Origin: Protonemura montana
Taxonomy: Eukaryota > Arthropoda > Insecta > Plecoptera > Nemouridae
NCBI GenBank assembly: GCA_947568835.1
Contig: OX387612.1
Span: 2,542,001 to 2,606,000 of the forward strand
Reading direction: 5' to 3'
Length of the DNA: 64,000 nt
A model generated the notes under the pieces. The model made no database searches. It was given only the letters and a program-made list of their open reading frames with translations, and was not told the DNA's origin. Position numbers and translations under genes: made by a program. Shown piece after piece: positions 54,868 through 64,000 of this stretch. Position 1 is the first letter of the stretch, and every line of letters begins with the position of its first letter.

Positions 54868-55960
54868 AACTTTCATCCCTCCAACCTCTCCCCCGAACAG
54901 AACTGGTCATGTGTATGATGATCACCCATCCAATACCTGACTCAGCGCAGTATTTCTTAACTTTCATCCCTCCAACCTCTCTCCCGAACAGAACTGGTCA
55001 TGTGTATGATGTTCACCCATCCGATACCTGACCCAGCGCAGTATTTCTTAACTTTCATCCCTCCAACCTCTCTCCCGAACAGAACTGGTCATGTGTATGA
55101 TGTTCACCCATCCAATACTTGGCTCAGCGCAGTGTTGCTTAACTTTCATCCCTCCAACCTCTCTCCCGAACAGAACTGGTCATGTGTATGATGGTCACCC
55201 ATCCAATACCTGACTCAGCACAGTGTTGCCTAACTTTCATCCCTCCAACCTCTCTCCCGAACAGCACTGGTCATGTGTATGATGGTCACCCATCTAATAC
55301 CTGACTCAGCGCAGTGTTGCTTAACTTTCATCTCTCAAACCTCTCTCCCGAACAGAACTGGTCATGTGTATGATGGTCACCCATCCAATACCTGACTCAG
55401 CGCAGTGTTGCTTAACTTTCATCCCTCCAACCTCTCTCCCGAACAGAACTGGTCATGTGTATGATGGTCACCCATCCAATACCTGACTCAGCGCAGTGTT
55501 GCTTAACTTTCATCTCTCAAACCTCTCTCCCGAACAGAACTGGTCATGTGTATGATGGTCACCCATCCAATACCTGACTCAGCGCAGTGTTGCTTAACTT
55601 TCATCCCTCCAACCTCTCTCCCGAACAGAACTGGTCATGTGTATGATGGTCACCCATCCAATACCTGACTCAGCGCAGTGTTGCTTAACTTTCATCTCTC
55701 AAACCTCTCTCCCGAACAGAACTGGTCATGTGTATGATGGTCACCCATCCAATACCTGACTCAGCGCAGTGTTGCTTAACTTTCATCCCTCCAACCTCTC
55801 TCCCGAACAGAACTGGTCATGTGTATGATGGTCACCCATCCAATACCTGACCCAGCGCAGTGTTGCTTAACTTTCATCCCTCCAGCCTCTCTCCCGAACA
55901 AAACTAGTCATGTGTAAGATGGTCACCCATCCAATACCTGACTCAGCGCAGTGTTACTTA
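54868..55960 (-). repeat. 91-bp 5S-rRNA-like minisatellite, inverted, about 12 copies
   Basis: Complement of the unit at 16800-17625: CTTTCATCCCTCCAACCTCT, ATGGTCACCCATCCAATACC and CTCAGCGCAGTGTTGCTTAA. Read on the minus strand each unit has AGTTAAGCAACACTGCGCTG and GGTATTGGATGGGTGACCAT, like the 5S rRNA internal control region. The array is more uniform than the first locus and is antisense to the channel gene. Just after it, near 56030-56110, is a short AT-rich stretch. Confidence 0.8.
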
Positions 55961-56169
55961 ATTTCGGTGATAAAACGAGAACCGGTGTTACCAACACGCC
56001 AAACCATTCGACAAAGTATAGTATTGCTTTATAGCAATAGCAATAGTAAGCTTTATTGTAATAACACATGTATCATACCATAAATTATCAAATAACAAAT
56101 ATAAATACAAGCGAAAGTCTTGGGATTCTGAACGGCTACACATGACCAATCATTATTGTCGGTTTCCAG

Positions 56170-56419
56170 CACGCCAGACAGTCTCTCGAACCGAGATCGC
56201 TGCCGCGTCGGGCAGATCTCCCTATACGACGGTCCACTGGCTCAGTTCGGTGAGGCCGGCAAGTACGGGGACCTGTTCGTGGCGGCGCTCAAGTCGTACG
56301 GCATGCTATGCATCGGACTATACAGGTTTCGCGACACTAGCTCCTCGTGCGACGCATCTTCGAAGCGCTACGTCATCACGAACCCGCCTGATGACTTCTC
56401 GTTACTACCTACAGACCAG
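56170..56419 (+). CDS. slo: BK channel Slo1 exon: RCK2 C-lobe
   Basis: Reads [20 protein letters not shown], then [40 protein letters not shown] and [23 protein letters not shown]. It is 250 nt, acceptor cggtttccag, donor gtgaga. [11 protein letters not shown] and KRYVITNPP are diagnostic. It ends on a full codon. A plus-strand shadow frame starting 56142 is not coding. Confidence 0.98.
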
Positions 56420-56715
56420 GTGAGAATTTCATTGTTGGTTGATTTCTGGCGTTTAACGACGCACTGTTGTGATAATGGGTCATGTGGCACTGGTCTTATG
56501 GCGTTGGTGAATGATACTTACCTATCCTAGAAGGTTCGGTTGTGTCAGAATTCCAATTATTGTTTTCGGTTAGAAGGGTCAGAATGTGGTTAGGTATTAA
56601 TTTTTCTATATTTTTTCTGAATAATTTATTATAGTATATAATATTATATAAAATATATATTTTTATTACAATATTATTCAGAATAAACGACTTAGGTAAG
56701 GTTTTACCAAAATCT

Positions 56716-56948
56716 AGTCTCAAGACTTCCAATCACATGCAGTGAAATTCAGATGTTTCTGTGAGCTAGAGATCCAACTTATAGTTGAACATTTTGTTGA
56801 AACTGTTGCCATGACGACTTCCAATCAAATGCAGTGAAATTCAGATGTTTCTGTGAGCTAGAGATCCAACTTATAGTTGAACATTTTGTTGAAACTGTTG
56901 CCATGACGACTTCCAATCACATGCAGTGAAATTCAGATGTTTCTGTGA
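56716..56948. repeat. 92-bp tandem repeat, about 2.5 copies
   Basis: Same unit as 31130-31440 (CACATGCAGTGAAATTCAGA, AGCTAGAGATCCAACTTATA), direct orientation. Confidence 0.9.
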
Positions 56949-56954
56949 CCCATT

Positions 56955-57015
56955 TCAAATAGTTTTTCTTAAAACTAGTGCTTAGGATAAATCAAGTAGA
57001 CATGAGTCTAAAAAC
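56955..57015 (+). mobile_element. Element D fragment, about 57 nt before an acceptor
   Basis: AATAGTTTTTCTTAAAACTA, then GGATAAATCAAGTAGACATG and AGTCTAAAAACC, matching the D fragments at 30176 and 34265. It ends about 57 nt before the last coding exon. Confidence 0.6.
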
Positions 57016-57071
57016 CATCCTAATCTAATTTCTCTCCCCGAACAAACTAACCTCGTTTCGTTGTGTGCCAG

Positions 57072-57152
57072 GTGTTCGTCCTGATGCAGTTCGATCCTGG
57101 TCTGGAATACAAACCTAACCGAGGTCAGCGAGGTAAAGATGACGCCTCCTGA
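57072..57152 (+). CDS. slo: BK channel Slo1 terminal exon
   Basis: Reads VFVLMQFDPGLEYKPNRGQR then GKDDAS and TGA. Acceptor tgtgtgccag. The short C-terminal tail after LEYKP and the ending KDD-x-S match fly Slo1 as I recall it (KDDNS), so this is the natural end and not a readthrough. Alternative longer C-termini, as in vertebrates, were not seen in the following 5 kb. Confidence 0.95.
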   Translation: MFVLMQFDPGLEYKPNRGQRGKDDAS

Positions 57153-57659
57153 CTGTTGCTTTGTAGCGCCCTGACCGACGGTCCCTACTCTTACATCTAA
57201 GAGGGCGCTACAACTCCGACAAAACCACGGCGTCGATCTACGACCTCCAGGGGCGGGGCGTTTCACAACCTCGCAAACATCTCGACACCGGGAGGGTCGC
57301 CGTCGACGCCGCGCGTGTGCGTGAAGAAGCTTAGTGTGAATTACTGGACTCGCGTTAGAGAAAGTGTGATAGTTTGGCAACTCTGCCGCAGAGCGGCGCT
57401 GCGTGGACACTGGCCGTGTTGCCAGGTTGTCAGGTGTTTGAAGTGACGTTGTTAGGTAGATTGTTGTTAATTAGAAACGGTAAAATTGAGAAATTATGTT
57501 ATGATAATTAGAAGTGGCAGTGAACATATTGTTGTTATTGGTATAAATCGTCGTGACTGTCGACCGGTCGCGAGGGTTCAAGAATCTGATTACGTTTTTA
57601 ATAATATTATTGGAGGGCAAAAAAATCAATGAAAATTACGCTCATGTTTTGTTTTGTTT

Positions 57660-57708
<49 letters not shown>

Positions 57709-58075
57709 AGGGAAATTCATTTTTGCTTGAATTGACTCGCTGTATCTGCGCATGGGCAAAGGAGTGGTAATGAGCTTAGGGATGTTCGTGACGTCATAGC
57801 GGTGGAATCAGTGACTCGGTTAGTGTTTCAGTGTGCGTGAGTGCGTTATTTGATATAGTAAAAGAGAAAAGAAAGAAAAACGAAAAAAACAATAACATTG
57901 TTGCTAATTGTTTTTTTTCCACATGCGTGTCTTTATCGTTGAGCAAGTGTGTATAAAAAAAAAAAATGTGTAATGTTTTTTTTTTTTGTTTTTGTTTTTG
58001 CTTTTAGTAAAAGCAACGTGTTGACATTGTTACGAATATTTTCTTTGTAACAATAAACTTTATAATTAGGTCACG
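57153..58075 (+). other. slo: Putative 3' UTR of slo
   Basis: From the stop codon to just past the first AATAAA downstream. It contains an A run of about 42 nt near 57664-57706, which could prime internally in cDNA libraries, and T runs near 57980. The boundary is inferred. Confidence 0.5.
58052..58057 (+). terminator. slo: Candidate polyadenylation signal AATAAA
   Basis: AATAAA in the context TAACAATAAACTTT, about 900 nt after the slo stop codon. Cleavage would be expected 10-30 nt later. Confidence 0.5.
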
Positions 58076-58660
58076 AATCAGAACAAGAAGGAAAACAAAC
58101 GCCAGTCATTTCCTTTCTGTCTCTCTTTGAATAGGACTTTTATAAGTAGGGAAGATCCCGGTAACGTAATATCGTGATCGTCGATTCATTTCGCTGTTGC
58201 TGTTTTTTTTTTCCCTTTTTTTTTGCCCCAAAAAAGCAATTTTGCATTTCACTCTTAACTAAAGTGTTACAAAAAAAATGAAAAAAAAAAAAAAAAAAAA
58301 TTTTTTGTTTATTTTTCGATGTAATCCACAATTATTTTCAACTCTTTGCAAGCCTTTCGCAATATTGTCAAGTTTCTTTGATAAATCTTTATCAAAACCT
58401 TTGTGTCGCTGCGTTTATCAGCTTTACGCAGAGAAATTCCGAATCACTGAACACGACTCAATTTACTTTTATCGCTATGCCACTAAAGCCTAAAAAAAAA
58501 CAACACAAAAATCATCATTTATTTGAAAATAAAACTAAAATAAAAATGCCAGACCGATCGATGAATTTTGGTGTCAGCGTTTTGAGAAAGCTTACGATGG
58601 TATTTTCCAATGCTAGGTTCCTCTGAGCAGAAATCGCCGCGCGTCCACGCGTGTCCATCT
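58076..58660. other. Intergenic, nothing recognised
   Basis: A and T runs near 58205-58300. Short open frames without recognisable family. Confidence 0.45.
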
Positions 58661-59155
58661 CGGGGCCGTTTTCACCATCGCCGTTTAAATCTTCCTCGTT
58701 TAGCCAACATTTTGAAAGATTTGAAAGAGAATGTTTAGATAAACACACAAAAAAGATGTAAATTTGAATTTGAATTTGGTGATGATTCAGGAAGGCTTTG
58801 TTCTGTCACAAAAAAGAAATTTTATTTAGCAGCCGTCACTATTTTCTCTCTGTCCAAATCACCGTTTAATATTTGAACCTGGAAGGACGGGGTTTAACTT
58901 TTAAACTGTCATTTGGAGGTCAAAGTAAGAAGTCACATTGATATTTTGTTTGTATTTCCAAGTCACCAAATATTCTGTTTCAAAGCAAACACATTGTTAA
59001 AAACTATTTTATTCTTGTTCTTCGTGTGTTGTCATAGTTTCTTGGTTTGCAATTATTAAAATATCATTGTTTTAAAGCAAATTACTGCGCCGCTTAAAAT
59101 CACACCTAAACGGCGTTTCAGAACGTTTTAAACGGCGACCTGTGAAATCGGCCCT
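58661..59155 (-). mobile_element. MITE family M, minus orientation
   Basis: Begins GGGGCCGTTTTCACCATCG and ends GAAATCGGCCCTG. The interior reads CACCGTTTAATATTTGAACC and TTTCTTGGTTTGCAATTATT, almost identical to the copy at 21688. It lies outside the channel gene. Confidence 0.88.
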
Positions 59156-59669
59156 GAGAGTTTTAAATTCTAAAATAAGTGTACCGTTAGGAAGATTCGG
59201 CAAAAATAGATCATGTTTTTTATAACAGGTAGAACGATAAAAAAAAAAACACCTGATTGTTGATTTTTACAAAGTGTCACTCTAGCTAGGTATTTAAAAA
59301 ATAATGTGTGTTCAATGCTTTTCAAAATACCTTGACTTATAAGTCTTCTGGCCTCTATTGTTGTACAATTTTGGGCTCTTTGTTAGGAAAATGTGTTGCG
59401 AGGGAAATAACGGCCACATTTTGTTACAACCATTACTAATTCCATGGCTGCTGCAAAGAATTTTGCAAGAATTTTGCAAGAATTACCAATCACCAAGCAC
59501 TGTATTATAATAAATAAAAAAATATAAACAATCGAATGTTTGTTGTGTTTTTTACTTAAATTTTTACATTCTAGACTTTTGAACAAAAATGCAATGAACA
59601 GAAAGTACAGAAAGAAGTGTAAGATATATACTGAGATATTTTAATGTGTCTATGTGATAAATCTATGTG
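59156..59669. other. Intergenic, nothing recognised
   Basis: AT-rich spacer. A small direct repeat AGAATTTTGCAAGAATTTTG lies near 59457. Confidence 0.45.
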
Positions 59670-59745
59670 TATCGTGGCTGTGTGGTTAGCACGCTTGCTT
59701 CGTTTGGCGAGAGTAAGGCGATCAAATCCCAGCCAGGTTGCTTTT
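59670..59745 (+). mobile_element. tRNA-like SINE head
   Basis: GTGGCTGTGTGGTTAGCACG matches a tRNA A-box region and GGCGATCAAATCCCAGCC a B-box. It does not form a full cloverleaf and is most likely a SINE head. Confidence 0.5.
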
Positions 59746-59935
59746 TTGCTCTGGTCCCTCTGGTTTCTAGTCATTGAAGTAGATAGATAACGACAATGCT
59801 GAAATTGTTTAGAAGTCCGAGTTAGTTTAGAGTTACGTACCAGATTCTGCCAATAGGTGGCGCTGAGGGGCTTATCACTCATGTCTGTTCCTATATACTT
59901 GATGCTAGACTTAGGAGCTGCACACTGGGTATAGG

Positions 59936-60785
59936 ATTCAGATAGTTCAAAATAAATGTCTTAGAATCGTGACTAAAGCCCCCAGGGGCACTCGTAATGA
60001 CACACTACACGAAGAACTAAAAGCAAATCCAATACCTACCTTTGCCACTGAACTAGCACGCAAATTCTACGATAAAATAGCAAAATCAGATAATTACCTA
60101 ATCAAAACCTTAGGTCGATATGATGAACACCGCATAACCAAACATAAACGGCCCAAGGCCATTTTCACGACACAATACGACCCCCTCTACTTCAAATAGC
60201 GAAGAAGCTCTAGGTAAAGTAAATTCAAACAGGCTTGGTAGGGCAGACCAGGAACCGAGGCTAGTACGGCGAGTAGGAATCTATTTATAATTTATTTTTC
60301 TTTCACCATTCTAAAATGCTTTTCTGATGCATGTACGCAGCGACCGACGCCAGATAGCCCTTTTAGAAATTAGTACGACCATTGCACTGACATGTGGACA
60401 TTCTAACGGAAATGCTCCTCCCAGAGCTAGAAATTCCTGCATCTACATCTATTCCTGCTCCCACGTAGACTAATTGATAGCCCTATCGCAGATTTAGCAA
60501 ACTCACTTCTAGTGGGGATGCAACCTGCTCTTCTCTATCTCAATGACACGGCAGAGTTTTGGCCGCCACAACTTCTTTCGTGTCGGTCTTTTTACTGCCT
60601 CTCTCTTTCTTCTCGATTCCATCTTGGAATGTCAAACCAACTAACTACCAAGCATGGCAGCATTATACCAGCCGAAAAGCGGAACAATGCATTCTACCTT
60701 CCGACATTGTTGATCCATGCATGAACCCTGCATCCGCCATGCTGCCGGGGCGGGATGAGGGCCCCGGCAAAAAATAATAATAATA
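59936..60785 (+). mobile_element. Truncated Jockey-like LINE, 3' end
   Basis: The frame starting at 59936 reads IQIVQNKCLRIVTKAPRGTR, then NDTLHEELKANPIPTF, ATELARKFYDKIAKSDN and HKRPKAIFTT, stopping at 60199. The pattern IQ-x-VQNKCLRI...HKRPK is the C-terminal tail of reverse transcriptases of Jockey-type non-LTR retrotransposons. About 580 bp of 3' UTR follows (CCGGGGCGGGATGAGGGCCC near 60745), ending in an AAT-repeat tail near 60775-60789. The 5' part is missing, as usual for dead-on-arrival LINE copies. Just upstream the frame seems shifted. Confidence 0.85.
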
Positions 60786-60939
60786 ATAAATTTAAAAAAA
60801 ATGGTATAGGTGGGGTTTGGGGTCGTTTTTGTACGGCGTTTTTGAGTGCGACTGGTGCCTAGCGCCAGGAGCGCTCAGCAAATTTGCTACCGTCTTAAAC
60901 ATTCGCCAAAAAAAAAGCAAAATTATAAGTGCAAGTGGC

Positions 60940-61205
60940 AGCTTGGACAGAATTCGAACCTAGTATATCATAGTTTTCATGGACTGGCGAATGCTGGGTC
61001 TAAGACTGTATCCGCTCGACTACGCAGTCTTGTACGCTTGAATACATTTTTGTTCCCATTCCTGGCTGCCAAGGGTGGATATTCGATGTCGTATTGCAAC
61101 AGTAAAAAGCTGTTACGTTCCAGGTGGTTCGAACCAGGTTTTGTAGTGATGAGACGTTATCGAAGCAGTGACTTTACCATTGTGCCATGCAGACGGTCGT
61201 ACAGG
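60940..61205 (-). mobile_element. Two tRNA-like heads, minus strand
   Basis: On the minus strand, near 61205, GTCTGCATGGCACAATGGTA and later CCTGGTTCGAACCACCTGG form A and B boxes. A second pair near 61025-60945 reads GCGTAGTCGAGCGGATACAG and CTAGGTTCGAATTCTGTCC. Both B boxes fit GGTTCGAAYYC well. The spacing is longer than in a tRNA, so SINE heads or pseudo-tRNAs are likely. Confidence 0.5.
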
Positions 61206-61374
61206 ATGGGGTGAGATAGACGTATTTGAATTTCATATTTGAGACCCCGGTTCATTTTAGCAAACGCAAGAGGATCTCTGCCCAAAACATCGACTGGTCG
61301 GGTCGAGTCGGGTGCTAGGCATGCGGGAACGATGAAATGTCTCCATCATAATATACAAACCTGAAGAGATGGAT

Positions 61375-61640
61375 TGACGGATTTCGATATTTCTCGTAGG
61401 TTACTCGCTTTTGAATATCGTTACGTGTATATCAATCGTAAAAATCGATGGAAATTTTTTCAGCATGAAAAGTCTCAATAGCGAGTTAACCTACGAGAAA
61501 TATCGAAATTAAATTTCATACGACAGTGGCTCCACTTAACGTGATGTTCCGGTACTCTGCATTTTTGTCGGTAAGGTAGTCATTTGGCGGCCATCTTTCA
61601 CGCAGAGACTGTAACATTGACGTTGAAACTCTACCTATAA
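61375..61640. mobile_element. Dispersed foldback element, second copy
   Basis: Inverted arms ATTTCGATATTTCTCGTAGG (61381) and CCTACGAGAAATATCGAAAT (61490) flank about 80 bp. The right-hand sequence (CATTTTTGTCGGTAAGG, AGTCATTTGGCGGCCAT, GACTGTAACATTGACG) matches the element at 52445-52690. Confidence 0.65.
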
Positions 61641-62451
61641 CCTACACCCAACGATGCAACTAATAATAAAAAAAGGAATTAAAATTTTATAATGAGCAGA
61701 ATAATTGGTGAGGACTAACGGTATTTCTCTTTTCTGTGCTGCACTCTCTGTTCTGTCTCTCTATCCCACAAAACACGCTCATCCTCCAACACGACAAAAC
61801 TCACTCAAAAATCGAAAAATTCAACATGGATGTAGGCAAACAAGAAAAAAAAACATTTTGAGTAAAACTACAAATAAATACTTAAATTTATTACACAACT
61901 CGAAAGTAGTCAACTTTGTTACTAAAATCTAAAAAATACTGCTACATAATTATCTGTACACTTTAAAAAAGCTTACCGAAATGTAATTATACACTATAAA
62001 CTGGGTGTAAGTCGACCCATGCTAAAATGTCAGAGCCTTTCTATCAGGGCAAAAAGCTTTCATCTCAATGCAAGATATTTGTTTTTGTTCAACTCATTTG
62101 ACAGGTGCTATTTTTCGAATACCAGCACAATACATTCCTAGTATTGATTGCATGGTTTCACATTTGCGAAAATTTACCAAAATATACATATATTTGTTGG
62201 TAAAATCTGACGGCTGTTACCTTATCGTGACTTAATCAGCAAGTTTTGAAAAGTAACAATCAATCAATCTATCGTTGGGTCAATCAATCCAACATTAGTA
62301 AAGTTCAGTTATTAAAACTGACAATATCTTAAATCCAGCAATCGAAAAATTGTTAAAAAGTAAATTTTACACAACAACAATTCTCATATTTTACGTAGTT
62401 TTGAGCCTTATACGTGAAAACAAAACTCTCTTTTCGTGTACAAGCTTTAAA
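61641..62451. other. Intergenic / 3' UTR of the minus-strand gene
   Basis: AT-rich. The complement of TTTATT at 61887-61892 is AATAAA, a candidate polyadenylation signal for the minus-strand protease homolog about 560 nt beyond its stop codon. Nothing else recognised. Confidence 0.4.
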
Positions 62452-62667
62452 TTAAAGGTTTTTCAACATGGCGGTGACTAGCAACAAGATGGCGGCGAAC
62501 GAAACGTTCAAAATGGGCGCCGCGTTGACGCTCTCCCAGATCCACATGGAGTCTTTCGATATTTCCTGGTACTGCCACAGTGCGGCGCTGCAGTTGGAGT
62601 TTCTCTGAGCCGTGAAAACACCGGCCAGCTTGGAGTTGCAGACCAGCGATGCACCGTTAGCACCGCT
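62452..62667 (-). CDS. Serine protease homolog (catalytically dead), last exon, GPI-type tail
   Basis: On the minus strand, from an acceptor (taacatag) at 62668, it reads SGANGASLVCNSKLAGVF, TAQRNSNCSAALWQYQEI and SKDSMWIWESVNAA, then PILNVSFAAILLLVTAML-KNL and stop TAA. It aligns with the end of a trypsin-fold domain: GDSGGPLVC becomes GANGASLVC, so the catalytic Ser is Asn and the preceding Asp is Ala, while the LVCN-x-L-x-GV core and the W-x-Y-x-x-I...WI end remain. The final hydrophobic stretch after small residues NAA looks like a GPI-anchor signal. 72 codons including the stop. It is convergent with slo. The function is therefore probably non-enzymatic, at the cell surface. Confidence 0.82.
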   Translation of the reverse strand, partial: SGANGASLVCNSKLAGVFTAQRNSNCSAALWQYQEISKDSMWIWESVNAAPILNVSFAAILLLVTAMLKNL

Positions 62668-62687
62668 CTATGTTAGACATACAGAGT

Positions 62688-62740
62688 ACAAAGTTAAGCA
62701 AAACAGTCTCTGTATAGTGATGGATGGGTGACCACTGCAA
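62688..62740 (+). repeat. Solo 5S-rRNA-like fragment
   Basis: ACAAAGTTAAGCAAAACAGT and GTGATGGATGGGTGACCACT keep the layout of the 5S internal control region seen in the 91-bp arrays, as a single diverged copy in the intron of the protease homolog. Confidence 0.6.
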
Positions 62741-63012
62741 GTTCACAAAAGAAGCTAAGTTGAAGAAAAACTTTTTTTTTTGCCATTTCACATCGACCTT
62801 TTATAAGGTATGTTTTGAATTTAAATAGATAAGTTCCGATTTCAAGAACTACTTTAGAGATAAACGAAAGTCTTTGACTTTTACTTATGATTGTTTAACC
62901 TATATTGTTGTAACCTTAGCACTAGTTACTGTATCTACCACTTGTTACACTAGCACTGTAACCTTAACCTTACCACTTTGGAGTTATTCTGATTCAACAA
63001 CAGTATTCTTAC

Positions 63013-63114
63013 CGGGCACACAGCTGGGGGCGTGGCAAAGGTGGAGCAGATGGCGCCCTCTGCGGTGGGTTCGCAAGCTTTGACCACCACCTCCTGGCTC
63101 ACCTGCATGAACGG
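63013..63114 (-). CDS. Serine protease homolog, penultimate exon
   Basis: On the minus strand, acceptor tttaccttgcag and donor gtaaga. It reads PFMQVSQEVVVKACEPTA, then EGAICSTFATPPAVCP. It is 102 nt, phase 0 to 0, joining directly to SGANGAS of exon 62667. The layout (L/F)MQV-x-x-x-VV-x-x-x-C ... ICS ... C before the active-site loop matches trypsin-fold proteins between the 170s and 191. The next upstream exon, with His and Asp of the triad if present, lies right of the window, so the state of the triad is unknown apart from the Ser position. Confidence 0.8.
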
Positions 63115-63189
63115 CTGCAAGGTAAACAAAGCAATTAGTCACACATTTGTTAAGGGTCAACGTGAATGATTGTAAGCTTTCACAGGTTT

Positions 63190-64000
63190 TATTATAAGAA
63201 TCACTAATAACTTCGCAAAAATTGATGTCCAAGCGTGGGCTGAAACCCCAATCTCCACCTGGCGCGGGTGTTGCTCTAACTAATTGAGCTACTTGGATCC
63301 CGATCTCCACCTGTCGCGGGTGTTGCTCTAACCAATTGAGCTACTTGGACCCCGATCTCCAACTATCGTGGGTGTTGCTCTAACTAATTGAGCTACTTGG
63401 ACCCCGATCTCTAACTATCGTGGGTGTTGCTCTAACCAATTGAGCTACTTGGACCCCGATCTCCAACTATCGTGGGTGTAGCTCTAGCTAATTGAGCTAC
63501 TTGGATCCCGATCTCCACCTGTCGCGGGTGTTGCTCTAACCAATTGAGCTACTTGGACCCCGATCTCCACCTGTCGCGGGTGTTGCTCTAACTAATTGAG
63601 CTACTTGGACCCCGATCCCCAACTATCGTGGGTGTTGCTCTAACCAATTGAGCTACTTGGACCCCGATCTCCAACTATCGTGGGTGTTGCTCTAACCAAT
63701 TGAGCTACACGGACTCCGATTTCCACCTGTCGCGGGTGTTGCTCTAGCCAATTAAGCTACACGGACCCCGATTTCCACCTGTCGCGGGTGTTGCTCTAAC
63801 CAATTGAGCTACTTGGACCCCGATCTCCAACTATCGTGGGTGTTGCTCTAGCTAATTGAGCTACTTGGATCCCGATCTCCACCTGTCGCGGGTGTTGCTC
63901 TAACCAATTGAGCTACTTGGACCCCGATCTCCAACTATCGTGGGTGTTGCTCTAGCCAATTAAGCTACACGGACCCCGATTTCCACCTGTCGCGGGTGTT
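63190..64000. mobile_element. Foldback element F with large tRNA-like tandem core (incomplete)
   Basis: The left arm AATCACTAATAACTTCGCAA, AAATTGATGTCCAAGCGTGG leads into a 52-bp unit repeated about 14.7 times to the window edge. On the minus strand each unit has GTAGCTCAATTGGTTAGAGC. Two unit types alternate (CACCTGTCGCGGGTG and AACTATCGTGGGTG), suggesting a higher-order pattern. The second arm lies beyond 64000. It sits within the protease homolog gene's intron. Confidence 0.88.

Noticed and set aside
57553..57735. Small open frame ending in a poly-Lys run
   Set aside because: It lies in the putative 3' UTR of slo and reads through a poly-A run.
63236..64000. Tandem functional tRNA genes
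   Set aside because: Only the D-arm/A-box region is well formed. A 52-bp unit cannot hold a tRNA of about 72 nt, and acceptor stems are missing.

Overview
This is animal (eukaryotic) genomic DNA. About 50 kb of the plus strand, from 2113 to 57152, carries the 3' two thirds of one intron-rich gene, the Slo1 / BK large-conductance Ca2+- and voltage-activated K+ channel (slowpoke, KCNMA1 family). The exons were found by translating short islands between consensus splice sites and checking that every junction keeps phase. They cover the end of the pore/S6-RCK1 linker, RCK1, the inter-RCK linker with its CKACH heme-type motif, RCK2, the calcium bowl and the C-terminus. Exons for the voltage sensor and pore lie left of the window. 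The protein looks like invertebrate Slo1. The intron repeats (tRNA-headed SINEs, foldback elements with tandem cores) fit a lophotrochozoan such as a mollusc, but the species cannot be fixed from this window.

Layout of the channel gene: RCK1 entry exons at 2113-2190 and 7309-7419; three alternative versions of one 106-nt exon (9026, 11685, 13289); common exons 16641 and 17760; two alternative versions of one 113-nt exon (21430, 24206); common exons 28713 and 30283; a run of in-frame cassette exons of 9, 63, 54 and 24 nt (32563, 33717, 37544, 39816); linker exons 42195, 44104 and 44731; a 69-nt cassette (45901); then 50179, 50766, 52049, 52973, 53919 (calcium bowl), 54563, 56170 and the stop exon 57072-57152. 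Taking one exon from each alternative set and no optional cassette gives one continuous frame of 824 codons plus a stop. Because 106 and 113 are not multiples of three, exactly one member of each set must be used. The two sets carry residues of the RCK1 Mg2+ site and the RCK1 Ca2+ site respectively.

The introns are filled with minisatellites of 9, 17, 27, 31, 41, 52, 63, 68, 87, 91 and 92 bp. Several families occur twice in the gene with shared flanks, so they travel as, or inside, mobile elements. One 91-bp family looks derived from 5S rRNA, and one 52-bp family is a tRNA-like core inside a foldback element. The 27-bp family repeats an acceptor-like CAG next to a donor-like GTGAG. The arrays are open in several frames and give long spurious ORFs. 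About 520-bp MITEs (six copies, both orientations), SINEs, palindromes and a truncated Jockey-like LINE 3' end make up much of the rest.

At the right edge, on the minus strand and convergent with the channel gene, are the last two exons (63114-63013 and 62667-62452) of a trypsin-fold serine protease homolog. Asn stands where the catalytic Ser is expected, and there is a C-terminal GPI-type hydrophobic tail. The rest of that gene lies beyond 64000, behind a tRNA-like tandem array that runs off the window.
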